A stretch of DNA of 64,000 nt from Cupriavidus taiwanensis LMG 19424 (GTDB lineage Bacteria > Pseudomonadota > Gammaproteobacteria > Burkholderiales > Burkholderiaceae), in the NCBI RefSeq assembly GCF_000069785.1, contig NC_010530.1:1854001-1918000 (forward strand). The letters are read 5' to 3'. A model generated the notes under the pieces. That model saw nothing but the letters and a program-made list of their open reading frames with translations, made no database searches and was not told where the DNA came from. The translations under genes and the position numbers were made by a program. Below are positions 16,100 to 23,757 of the stretch, one piece after another. Position 1 is the stretch's first letter; every line of letters begins with the position of its first letter.

Positions 16100-17341
16100 C
16101 TACTGCACCACGCCCTGCGCGCGCAGCACCGCGATCTCGCCGGCATCGAAGCCGAGGTCGGCCAGGGTGCAGTCGGTATGCTCGCCGGTCATGGGCGCCC
16201 GATGCCGTACGCCTCCGGGTGTGGCGCTCATGCGTACCGGACTGCCGGCAATCGTCAGCGCGCGCGCTGCGCCGGGCTGCTCGGCCTCGACCAGCATCCC
16301 GCGGATGCGGAAATGCGGATCGTCAAAGATGTCGGCGGCATCGAACACCGGCCCGAACGGCACCTCGCCGCCCAGCATCCCGGCAAGCGCGCGCTTGGTG
16401 TGGCGCACGGTCCAGTCGGCGACCGCCTGCTCCACCTCGGCGCGGTGGCGAACGCGCAGTTCGTTGGTGGCAAAGCGCGGATCGTCGGCCCATGGCGGAT
16501 GGCCCATCCGTTCCACCAGCAGCCGCCAGAAGCGGTCGTTCGGCACACCCAGGCTGATATAGCCATCGCTGGCCGGGAACAGCCCGAACGGGCACAGCAG
16601 CGGATGGCCGTTGCCCTCGGGTCCCGGCGCCTGCGCCGAGGCGCTGTACTGGAACACCATGCGCTCGCACACGGCCAGCACGGCGTCGACCATGGCCACA
16701 TCGACGAACTGGCCGCGACCGGTGCGCTGCGCATGCCAGCACGCCGCCGCAATGCCGTAGGCCAGGAACATGGCGGGCACGATATCGCCGACGCCCGGGC
16801 CGATCTTGGTCGGTGCGCCGCCGCGCTGCGGTCCGGTAATCCCCATGATGCCGCCCATGGCCTGCGCGACGGGATCGTACGCGGGCCAGCCGGCGTAGGC
16901 GCTCTCGCCGCTGCGCGGGTCGCCGAAACCGCGCAGCGCCGCGTACACCAGCTTCGGGTTCTCCTCTGCGAGCCGTTCATAGCCCAGCCCGAAGCGTTCC
17001 ATCACGCCGGCGCGGTAGTTCTCGACCAGCACGTCGGCGCCGCGCACCAGCCGCAGCAAGGTCTCACGCCCGGCGGGCTGCTTCAGGTCCAGCACCAGCG
17101 ATTCCTTGTTGCGGTTGATCGAGCCGAAGTAGCCGCCAAAGCCGCCTGACTCCATCCGCAATGCGCCGTCGAGATGCGGGCCGTTGCGCCGGGTCTGGTC
17201 GCCGCCGGGCGGCTCGATCTTGATCACGCGCGCGCCTTGGTCGGCGAGCATCATCGAGCAATAGGGGCCGGCCAGCATCTGGGTCAGGTCGAGCACCACC
17301 ATGCCATCGAGGGCGCCCCTGGTGCGGCCATGCGCGCTCAT
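16100..17341 (-). CDS. CaiB/BaiF family (family III) CoA-transferase
   Basis: A 413-residue enzyme that moves CoA between carboxylic acids. The N-terminal part shows VVLDLTQMLAGPYCSMMLADQGARVIKIEPPGGDQTR, split here as the usual CaiB opening, then INRNKESLVLDLK. The catalytic-Asp segment is GVGDIVPAMF, with D186 at the position of formyl-CoA transferase Asp169. It starts four bases inside the end of the upstream MaoC gene (ATGA overlap). In this operon it would activate the imported acid to its CoA thioester. The donor and acceptor acids are not readable from sequence. Confidence 0.93.
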   Translation of the reverse strand: MSAHGRTRGALDGMVVLDLTQMLAGPYCSMMLADQGARVIKIEPPGGDQTRRNGPHLDGALRMESGGFGGYFGSINRNKESLVLDLKQPAGRETLLRLVRGADVLVENYRAGVMERFGLGYERLAEENPKLVYAALRGFGDPRSGESAYAGWPAYDPVAQAMGGIMGITGPQRGGAPTKIGPGVGDIVPAMFLAYGIAAACWHAQRTGRGQFVDVAMVDAVLAVCERMVFQYSASAQAPGPEGNGHPLLCPFGLFPASDGYISLGVPNDRFWRLLVERMGHPPWADDPRFATNELRVRHRAEVEQAVADWTVRHTKRALAGMLGGEVPFGPVFDAADIFDDPHFRIRGMLVEAEQPGAARALTIAGSPVRMSATPGGVRHRAPMTGEHTDCTLADLGFDAGEIAVLRAQGVVQ

Positions 17342-17826
17342 CGCCCGCCCCAATGGCTCTTGCGCTTGACCAGCGCGGTACGCTCCGCCTGCACGCAGAG
17401 TTTGTCGTCCTGGTTTACGCCGTAGTGGCGGAAGCGGATGATGCCGGCATCCTCGCGGTCGGAGTCCTCCTTGCCCAGCACCTCGGTGAAGGCGTAGAGC
17501 GTGTCGCCGTGGAACACCGGATGCGACAGGCGGATCTTGTCCAGCGTCAGTTCTTGCAGGCATTGCTCGGCGGTGTCCTGCGCCGCAAGCCCGAGCACCA
17601 TCGACAGGTTGATCCCGCCGAAGACCACGCGCTGCGCGAAGATGCCGCCGGCGGCACGCCGCATCGCGTCTTCGTTGAAGTGCCCTTCGGCCGTATTCAT
17701 GACCATGTTGGTCAGCATGACGTTGTCCATCTCGGTCACCGTCTTGCCGCGCGCATGGCGGATCAGCATGCCGGGCTCGAAGTGCTCGAAGTACCCGTCG
17801 GAGCTGGTGAGTGCGCAGGGTTTCAT
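17338..17826 (-). CDS. MaoC family (hotdog) dehydratase-like protein, second of two
   Basis: A 162-residue single-hotdog protein. It has YFEHFEPGMLIRHARGKTVTEMDNVM (N-terminal strand and helix), then HFNEDAMR at the usual substrate-site position, FGGINLSMVLGL and a C-terminal half with LSHPVFHGDTLYAFTEVLG and GVNQDDKLC. The second half resembles mesaconyl-/itaconyl-CoA hydratase-type proteins, which add water to unsaturated dicarboxyl-CoAs. ATG 17826 overlaps the acyl-CoA dehydrogenase stop by four bases. Hydratase activity is inferred; it may pair with the other MaoC protein of the operon. Confidence 0.88.
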   Translation of the reverse strand: MKPCALTSSDGYFEHFEPGMLIRHARGKTVTEMDNVMLTNMVMNTAEGHFNEDAMRRAAGGIFAQRVVFGGINLSMVLGLAAQDTAEQCLQELTLDKIRLSHPVFHGDTLYAFTEVLGKEDSDREDAGIIRFRHYGVNQDDKLCVQAERTALVKRKSHWGGR

Positions 17827-19061
17827 GCGGCCTCCTTCGACTGCCGGACCTGCCCGCCGAAAGCGCGACCGGCGATCATGCCCTCGACCTCGGACTTGCC
17901 GAGCAGGCTGTTGGCGATGATGCGTTGCTGGATCTCTGAAGTGCCTTCGAAGATCTTGGTGAGGCGCGCGTCGCGCCAGTAGCGCTCGACCGGGAACAGC
18001 TTGGTATAGCCCGCGCCGCCGAAGATCTGCAGCGCCTGCGAGGTTACGCGCTCCGCCATCTCCGAGGCGAAGTACTTCACCATCGACGCCTCCTTGTCGC
18101 AGCGGCGCCCGCTGTCGATCTCATTGCAGACGAAATAGAGCAACTGGCGCGCGGCCTCGATCTCGGTGGCCATGGTGGCGATCTTGAAGCGGATCGCCTG
18201 GTACTCGGCAATCGGCATGCCGAACTGGCGGCGCTCCAGCGAATAAGCGACGGCGTCTTCCAGCGCGCCCTGCGCCAGCCCGATCGCACGCGCCGCGGTA
18301 TGCGCGCGGGCGCCCTCCAGCCCCTTGGCCATCAGCAGGAAGGCCTTGCCCTCCGGGCCCATCAGGTTGCGCTTTGGCACGCGCACGCCGTCGAGCGCCA
18401 GCTCGAAGGTCTTCCAGCCGAAATACCCGATCTTGGGGATCGGCGAGCCGGTCATGCCGGGCGGAAAGCCGCCGCGCTGCTTCTCGATCATGAAGCACGA
18501 GATGCCTTCCCAGCGCTTGTCGGGCGAAGGCGGCGCGGAAGTCCGCGCGAACACGATCAGGTAGTCGGCGCCGTCGGCGAAGGTGCACCAGTACTTGTTG
18601 CCGGTCAGTACCCATTCATCCCCGTCCAGCTCCGCGCGGCACGAGATCGAGGCCAGGTCGGAACCGGTATCCGGCTCGGACAGCGCGCTGGCATTGAGGA
18701 ATTCGCCGCGCACCACGCGCGGCAGGTATTCGCGCCGCATTTCCTCGGGCATCGACTTCATGATCCAGCCGCCCTGCGCACGCGCCACGATCGACGCCAC
18801 CGACATCCAGCCGCGCGACAGCTGCTCGCAAATCAGGCAGTACTCGAAGATGCCGAGGCCCAGGCCGCCGTACTCCTCCGGGATGGTGATGCCGAAGTAG
18901 CCCATCTCGGCCATCTTGTCGCGCAGCGACATCGGGATCTCCGCATCCGGGCCGTCCAGCGCGTTGGCCACCGGCAGCACCTCTTTCATGGTGAATTCGC
19001 GCGCCGCATCGCGGATCATGCAACGCGCTTCCGTCATGTAACCCAGACCGTCTCCTGACAT
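17823..19061 (-). CDS. Acyl-CoA dehydrogenase family flavoprotein
   Basis: A 412-residue FAD enzyme that forms an alpha-beta double bond in an acyl-CoA and passes electrons to ETF. The complete three-domain layout is present: N-terminal helices, a middle beta domain with NASALSEPDTGSDLAS and KYWCTFADGADY, and a C-terminal helix bundle with QFGMPIAEYQAIRFKIA and FGGAGYTK. The expected catalytic Glu lies in KIFEGTSEIQ. AGGGGA precedes ATG 19061, two bases after the MaoC stop. By position it may desaturate a succinyl-like branched acyl-CoA before hydration by the MaoC protein. Confidence 0.93.
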   Translation of the reverse strand: MSGDGLGYMTEARCMIRDAAREFTMKEVLPVANALDGPDAEIPMSLRDKMAEMGYFGITIPEEYGGLGLGIFEYCLICEQLSRGWMSVASIVARAQGGWIMKSMPEEMRREYLPRVVRGEFLNASALSEPDTGSDLASISCRAELDGDEWVLTGNKYWCTFADGADYLIVFARTSAPPSPDKRWEGISCFMIEKQRGGFPPGMTGSPIPKIGYFGWKTFELALDGVRVPKRNLMGPEGKAFLLMAKGLEGARAHTAARAIGLAQGALEDAVAYSLERRQFGMPIAEYQAIRFKIATMATEIEAARQLLYFVCNEIDSGRRCDKEASMVKYFASEMAERVTSQALQIFGGAGYTKLFPVERYWRDARLTKIFEGTSEIQQRIIANSLLGKSEVEGMIAGRAFGGQVRQSKEAA

Positions 19062-19063
19062 GC

Positions 19064-19600
19064 TTATCCCCTCGTCCTGACCAAATTGGTACGCTTGAAC
19101 TCGATCACTGCATCGCCCTGCTGATTGGTGCCCCGCGTGTGCCACGTGACGATGCCGTAGCCGGGCCGGTTGCTCGCCAGCCTGCGCGACACCACCACGG
19201 AGCTGGCATAGAGCGTCTCGCCGGGGTAGACCGGCCGCAGATAGGCCAGCTCGTCGACCCCGAGAAAGGGACCACCGCCCTCGGACAGGTCCTCCACCGA
19301 CAGGCCGAACACGGTGTTGAACACCAGCAGCGGATTGACCGGCACGCCGGGGTGCCCGTTGGCGCGCGCCACCGCCTCATTGGTGTATTGCGGGTTGTAG
19401 TGCAGCGTCAGCACCGAGAACATGGTGTTGTCCGCCGCGGTGACGGTACGGCCCCAGTGGTGGTCGAAGCGCCGGCCCGGCTCGAAGTCCTCGTAGCGGT
19501 TGCCGCGGGCGCGCAGCCTGGCCTCGGCTTTCAGGTGGGCAACTAGCGGATCGACGGGAATCTCGGGGGCGCACTCAATAGCGGGATCGATGGTTGTCAT
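19064..19600 (-). CDS. MaoC family (hotdog) dehydratase-like protein, first of two
   Basis: A 178-residue hotdog protein: YEDFEPGRRFDHHWGRTVTAADNTMFS, then LHYNPQYTNEAVARANGHPGVPVNPLLVFNT. The conserved Asn/Asp-His pattern of R-specific hydratases is approximated by the NPQYTN and GHPGVPVNP stretches. The C-terminal part, VYPGETLYASSVV and GTNQQGDAVIEFKRTNLV, is like the matching part of mesaconyl-CoA hydratase. Its ATG overlaps the MmgE/PrpD stop by four bases. With the other MaoC gene it could make a heteromeric two-hotdog hydratase; that is inference. Confidence 0.86.
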   Translation of the reverse strand: MTTIDPAIECAPEIPVDPLVAHLKAEARLRARGNRYEDFEPGRRFDHHWGRTVTAADNTMFSVLTLHYNPQYTNEAVARANGHPGVPVNPLLVFNTVFGLSVEDLSEGGGPFLGVDELAYLRPVYPGETLYASSVVVSRRLASNRPGYGIVTWHTRGTNQQGDAVIEFKRTNLVRTRG

Positions 19601-20997
19601 TGCATTGCCTCAAACAAGGGTTCGACGGAAGGAAGCCGGTCCAGCGTGTCGACCACCGACACCAGCTTCGCGAACTTGGCCGCGCCGATGCGCGGCACGA
19701 CGATGGCCTGCGCCTTGTCGACCAGGCGGCGCCACTGCATGGCAAGGTCGTCGGCCGGCACCGCGACATTGGCCTCCGCGCGCAGCGTGCGGCCGTCGCG
19801 CGTCACGATCTCGACCGTGGCGGCGTTGCGGTCGGGACCCGGCACGACCTGCAACCCGATCCGCTGCCGCGCCCTGACATAGCGCGGCGCGAGCGCGGTC
19901 TCGGGCGAGTACAGCGCGAGCGACGCCGTAGGCGCGCCGTCCATCGCCAGCGCCGCCAGATGCTGGATCGCGAACTTGATCTCCAGGCCGGTCTGCGGGT
20001 TGGCGATATCGCACACGCCGCGATGCGGGCCGGACACGAAGATGGTCATCGACTCGAGCGCGTCCAGGTCGATACGATGCTCGCGACAAGCCTGGCGCAC
20101 GGCTTCGATGGTGGAATGCGTGAGGTAGCAGGACGCATGGAACTTGAACAGGGTGCGTTCGATCGCCATGCCCGCGCGACGCTCGAACGTGGGCGGGAAC
20201 GCCAGCGCTGCGGGCGCCTGGGTGCGGCCGAAGCCCTGCTCGCACTCGATGCCGCTGGCATTGGCCGTGAAGCCGCGCGCGGCCAGGCGGGCCGCGATCA
20301 CGCCGTTCATGGCGGCCTTGCCCGCGTGCAGCGGCTTGGCCATGGTGCCGAACATGCATTTGAGCCCCGCGGCCTGCGTCGCGGCGAGTCCGAGCGCATG
20401 GGCCGTGCGGACCGGATCGAGGCCCCCCAGCCGCGCGCAGGCGGCGGCGGCGCCCAGCGTGCCGGTGGCGCCGGTCGGGTGCAGGCCGAGGCGATACTGC
20501 TCCTCCCCCACCACCTCGCCGATCCGGCTTTCGACTTCATGGCCGAGGATCAGCGCGCGCAGCAGTTCCTTGCCGCTCGCGCCGGTCACCTGGGCCACCG
20601 CCAGCGCCGCGGGTGCCACCGGCACGGTCGGGTGTCCTCGCATCGCCGAAGCAACGTCGTCGAAGTCCAGGGCATGTCCCGCGGCGCCGTTGATCAGCGC
20701 GGCCTGCGCCGGTTCGGCCCGCAGCGGGCTACCCACCAGCGCGCACGGCAAGTCGCGCAGGCCGGCATATTCGGCGACGAGCATTTCGACCAGCGGCTCG
20801 CGCGCGGCGGCGAGGGTCACCGCGATCCAGTCGAGCATGGCATGGCGTGCCCAGGCGAAGGCCGGCCCGCCAAGCTCGGCATCGTCGACCGTGCTGGTCC
20901 AGTCGGCCAGCGCCCGGGTGAAGCCGGTGCGGTCCGTGGTGTTGTCGAAGGTATGGTCAGGTTCCACCGGAAGCATCGCCGCATCGGCCGGCGCCAT
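19597..20997 (-). CDS. MmgE/PrpD family protein
   Basis: A 466-residue member of the family that includes 2-methylcitrate dehydratase and cis-aconitate decarboxylase. Marks are LDWIAVTLAAAREP, the INGAAGHALDFDD block, GHPTVPVAPAALAVA, GLHPTGATGTLGAAAACARL and KPLHAGKAAMNGVIAA, all typical of the helical active-site domain; YLTHSTIEAV follows in the second domain. First gene of the catabolic operon. ATG 20997 fits the family start; an in-frame ATG at 21045 would lie inside an operator-like palindrome. prpB and prpC are absent, so the 2-methylcitrate cycle is unlikely. It probably isomerises, dehydrates or decarboxylates the pathway acid. Confidence 0.87.
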   Translation of the reverse strand: MAPADAAMLPVEPDHTFDNTTDRTGFTRALADWTSTVDDAELGGPAFAWARHAMLDWIAVTLAAAREPLVEMLVAEYAGLRDLPCALVGSPLRAEPAQAALINGAAGHALDFDDVASAMRGHPTVPVAPAALAVAQVTGASGKELLRALILGHEVESRIGEVVGEEQYRLGLHPTGATGTLGAAAACARLGGLDPVRTAHALGLAATQAAGLKCMFGTMAKPLHAGKAAMNGVIAARLAARGFTANASGIECEQGFGRTQAPAALAFPPTFERRAGMAIERTLFKFHASCYLTHSTIEAVRQACREHRIDLDALESMTIFVSGPHRGVCDIANPQTGLEIKFAIQHLAALAMDGAPTASLALYSPETALAPRYVRARQRIGLQVVPGPDRNAATVEIVTRDGRTLRAEANVAVPADDLAMQWRRLVDKAQAIVVPRIGAAKFAKLVSVVDTLDRLPSVEPLFEAMQ

Positions 20998-21042
20998 GTT
21001 GTTGTCGATGGACCCAGTATTGGCGAAGGCCGGCTGGCGCTG

Positions 21043-21058
21043 CATCACATATGTGATG
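21043..21058. promoter_or_regulatory. Perfect 16-base palindrome, operator candidate 1
   Basis: CATCACATATGTGATG, 46-61 bases before the chosen MmgE/PrpD start. The same core recurs 35 bases away (centre to centre) in a longer palindrome. Both lie in the divergent spacer between the minus operon and the plus CitE gene, the expected place for sites of a local regulator such as the IclR or TetR proteins encoded at 22139-23605. Confidence 0.65.
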
Positions 21059-21072
21059 AATGCCGGCCGCTG

Positions 21073-21098
21073 ACATCCATCACATATGTGATGGATGT
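21073..21098. promoter_or_regulatory. Perfect 26-base palindrome, operator candidate 2
   Basis: A 26-base sequence identical to its own reverse complement. It contains the 16-base core CATCACATATGTGATG (21078-21093) extended on both sides by ACATC/GATGT. It sits 76-101 bases before the MmgE/PrpD start and about 122 bases before the plus-strand CitE start. With the copy at 21043-21058 it forms a two-site array suited to cooperative binding of a dimeric regulator. Confidence 0.7.
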
Positions 21099-21219
21099 GC
21101 GGGCGTGCGTGACCGAAACTTTCTTCCGTGGCCATGCGGGGCGCCCGTGCCGCGCATGGCCGCTGCATGGCCGCCTTATTCGCCTTCGTCCACCTTTCGC
21201 GTCCACGACGCCATCACTG

Positions 21220-22122
21220 ATGACCATGACCAAGCCCGCACCCCGCCGCTCCGTGCTGTATGTGCCTGCCACCAACACCCGCGCCATCGAGAAAGCCCGT
21301 CACCTGCCCTGCGACGCCATCGTGTTCGACCTGGAAGACGCCGTGGCCCCGGCGATGAAAGCCCAGGCCAGGGACAACCTGGCCAGCGCGTTTGCCGCGC
21401 AGCCGTTTACGGCGCATGAAACGGTGATCCGGGTCAATGCGCTGGCAACCACCGAGTTCGATGCCGACCTGCGCGTGACCGCCTCCTGCGGGGCCGATGC
21501 CATCCTGCTGCCGAAGGTCGACACCGGTGCGGACCTGGAGCGCTTCGCCGCGGCCATCGGCGCCATCGCCAATGGGCCGGCGCCCAGGCTATGGGCCATG
21601 GTCGAAACCGCTGCCTCGATCCACCATATCGACGGCATCCTGCAAGCCGGCCAGCGCCGGCAGGTGCGACTCGACTGCCTGGTGGTGGGCACCAATGACC
21701 TGGCCAGGGAAACCGGCGTTTATCCGGGCGACAACCGCGGGTACCTGCTACCCTGGCTGATGTCGGTGGTGCTGGCGGCAAAGCGCTACGGCACGGACGT
21801 GCTCGACGGTGTGTGGAATGACTTCGGCAACCGCGCCGGCTTCGACCATGAAGTGCTGCAGTCGGTCAGGATGGGTTTTGACGGCAAGACACTGATCCAC
21901 CCGTCGCAGGTCGATCCGGCCAATGCGGCGTTCACGCCGTCGGACGCCGCCACGGCCGAGGCGCAGGCGATCGTCGCGGCCTTCGCGCGGCCCGAGCATG
22001 CCGCTGCGGGCGTAATCAACCTGGAGGGACGCATGGTCGAGCGCCTGCACCTGGAACAGGCCACGCGCCTGCTGGCGCGCCTCGATGCCATCCGGGCGCG
22101 CGGGGAACGGCCCGGCCGCTGA
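21220..22122 (+). CDS. HpcH/HpaI aldolase/citrate lyase (CitE-like) family protein, divergent copy
   Basis: A 300-residue CitE-type TIM barrel. It has RRSVLYVPATNTRAIEKA, the metal-binding IVFDLEDAVAP, RVNALATTEF, ILLPKVDTGADLE, WAMVETAASIHH (catalytic Glu region), VVGTNDLARETG and GKTLIHPSQVDPANAAFTPS. The match to CitE-like lyases of the citrate/citramalyl-CoA group is closer than for the operon copy. It is transcribed away from the MmgE/PrpD operon across the palindrome region, so both are probably under the same control. The start MTMTK allows ATG 21220 or 21226. Confidence 0.9.
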   Translation: MTMTKPAPRRSVLYVPATNTRAIEKARHLPCDAIVFDLEDAVAPAMKAQARDNLASAFAAQPFTAHETVIRVNALATTEFDADLRVTASCGADAILLPKVDTGADLERFAAAIGAIANGPAPRLWAMVETAASIHHIDGILQAGQRRQVRLDCLVVGTNDLARETGVYPGDNRGYLLPWLMSVVLAAKRYGTDVLDGVWNDFGNRAGFDHEVLQSVRMGFDGKTLIHPSQVDPANAAFTPSDAATAEAQAIVAAFARPEHAAAGVINLEGRMVERLHLEQATRLLARLDAIRARGERPGR

Positions 22123-22138
22123 ACGCGCGCGCCGGCGC

Positions 22139-22876
22139 TCAACAGTCCTGCGCCACGGCCAGCACCGCGGCCAGCAGTTTTTTCCGGCGCGCGTGCAGGC
22201 GCGCCACCGGGCCACCGGTGCCGATGCCCAGCCATTGTCCGCGGATGGGTGTGGCCATCAGCGTGGCAATCACGCCGGCCCCCGGCGTGGCCAGGCTGGC
22301 CGATTCGTAGTAGCCCTGGCGACGCGCCAGCTCGACTTCGCGCAGGATTTCGGCGGGCCGTGCCGGGGGCTCGCCGGTGTCCGCCTCGGCGTTGTAGCGG
22401 CGCAGCAGGCGTCCGATCTGCTCGTCGTCCATGCGGCTCATCAGCATGATGCCGATCGCGGTGCGATGCATCGGCCGGACGATGCCCGACGCAACCGACA
22501 GACGCAGCGCATGGCTGGATTCGATCACGGACAGGTATTGGAGCATGTTGCCGCTCTGGCGGCCCAGCAGCACGGTTTCGCCGGTTTCGCTCGACAGCCG
22601 GCGCATGGCGTCGTGCACCGATGCGCCCGCGCCTTGCCTGCGCGTGGTCCAGCCGCACAGGAAGGCGACTCGCACCGACGGGCAATAGGTGCGCAACTGC
22701 GCGTCGAACTCCATGTAGCCGCGCGCGACCATGGTCCGCAGCAGCATCGAGACACTGGACTGCGGGATGCCGAGGCGCTCGGCGATCTCGCCGACGCGCA
22801 GCGGCCGTCGCACGCGCTCGAACAGTTCCAGCAGGTCGAACACGCGATTTGCCGACTTGACCATGCCGCTGTCCAT
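22139..22876 (-). CDS. IclR family transcriptional regulator
   Basis: A 245-residue regulator. The N-terminal winged helix reads SANRVFDLLELFERV...LRVGEIAERLGIPQSSVSMLLRTMVARGYME, and the C-terminal IclR effector domain contains GETVLLGRQSGNML, PMHRTAIGIMLMS and a final ATLMATPIRGQWLGIGTGGP. GGAGG lies eight bases before ATG 22876. It converges on the divergent CitE gene and lies beside the two catabolic operons and a TetR gene. It is a candidate for binding the palindromes at 21043-21098; the effector is unknown. Confidence 0.92.
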   Translation of the reverse strand: MDSGMVKSANRVFDLLELFERVRRPLRVGEIAERLGIPQSSVSMLLRTMVARGYMEFDAQLRTYCPSVRVAFLCGWTTRRQGAGASVHDAMRRLSSETGETVLLGRQSGNMLQYLSVIESSHALRLSVASGIVRPMHRTAIGIMLMSRMDDEQIGRLLRRYNAEADTGEPPARPAEILREVELARRQGYYESASLATPGAGVIATLMATPIRGQWLGIGTGGPVARLHARRKKLLAAVLAVAQDC

Positions 22877-22996
22877 AGCCGTCCCTCCCTGGCGCGCGCC
22901 TGCTCGGCGCTGCGTTGCCGTGCCTGGACTGTCCGGCGTCGCTCACGTGCTTGCCGTTTCAGCCCCCTCCCCAACATCGCCATGGCGATGGGTCTT

Positions 22997-23605
22997 CTAC
23001 AGCAACCACTCCCCGATCATTCGCAGGATTTCCGCCTTCACGGCGGCCGGGTCCATGGAGGCCCGGTTCAGGCGATGCACGGAGATACCGCGCAGCAGGC
23101 TCATCAGGATGAAGGCCGCGGACTTTGCATCAACGTCCGCGCGGATCTGCCCCAGGGCCTTGGCCTCGTTGAGCTTGTACTCGACGTAGGCCATGTTCTT
23201 TTCATTGTAGTCGTGGACAAAGCCGTGCAGCGGCGAGTCGGCCACTGAAGAGTCGAGCACGATGAAGAACATCGCGCGGATACTGTTGACCGCGCTTTCC
23301 GGGCGCTGGGTGTAGGCATCCACCAGCGAATAGATGCCATGAATGCCACTGGTATCGCTGCCGTCCTTCTTGCGCTGGGCATTGAATTCACGCGACAGGT
23401 GTTCCAGGCACTCCGCCAGCAGCTTTTCCTTGGAGCCGAAGTGGGTGTGCGCCAGGCCGCGGCTATAGCCGGCCTTGGTGCCAACTTCATTCATCGTCAG
23501 CCCCGCCAGGCCTTTTTCGGAAATCAGCTCGATAGCGGCCTGCACCATGCGGCTGACGGATTCCTCACGCCGTTGCTCCTGGGTGCGACTGGATTGCGGT
23601 TTCAT
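22997..23605 (-). CDS. TetR family transcriptional regulator
   Basis: A 202-residue regulator with an N-terminal TetR helix-turn-helix (about 12-60: MVQAAIELISEKGLAGLTMNEVGTKAGYSRG, then LAHTHFGSKEKLLAECLEHL) and a helical ligand domain. The family usually represses a nearby operon until an acyl-CoA or other ligand binds. It lies 152 bases after the Bug receptor gene of the second catabolic operon, on the same strand. Likely targets are that operon and the divergent CoA-transferase, whose promoter region has an inverted repeat at 27847-27864. No clear ribosome-binding site precedes ATG 23605. Confidence 0.92.
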   Translation of the reverse strand: MKPQSSRTQEQRREESVSRMVQAAIELISEKGLAGLTMNEVGTKAGYSRGLAHTHFGSKEKLLAECLEHLSREFNAQRKKDGSDTSGIHGIYSLVDAYTQRPESAVNSIRAMFFIVLDSSVADSPLHGFVHDYNEKNMAYVEYKLNEAKALGQIRADVDAKSAAFILMSLLRGISVHRLNRASMDPAAVKAEILRMIGEWLL

Positions 23606-23649
23606 GGGTAGGGAAAGTAAAGTCGCGCGCGGTCCAGATTGTACCGAAG

Positions 23650-23666
23650 GGAAAGGGACACTTTCC
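23650..23666. promoter_or_regulatory. Short inverted repeat upstream of the TetR gene
   Basis: GGAAAG and CTTTCC separated by five bases, 45-61 bases before the TetR start. Position fits an autoregulatory site, but six-base arms are a weak signal. Confidence 0.3.
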
Positions 23667-23757
23667 AGCCTGCGCCCGCGCGCAGCCAGCATGCGCCGCT
23701 GCCGCGCATGCCGGCCGCCGCGCTTGCAATGGCCGGCATGGCGACGGGCCGTGCGGC

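Noticed and set aside
19597..20997. prpD of a 2-methylcitrate cycle
   Set aside because: No prpB, prpC or acnD gene is in the window, and the neighbours are CoA-transferase, dehydrogenase, MaoC and CitE genes.
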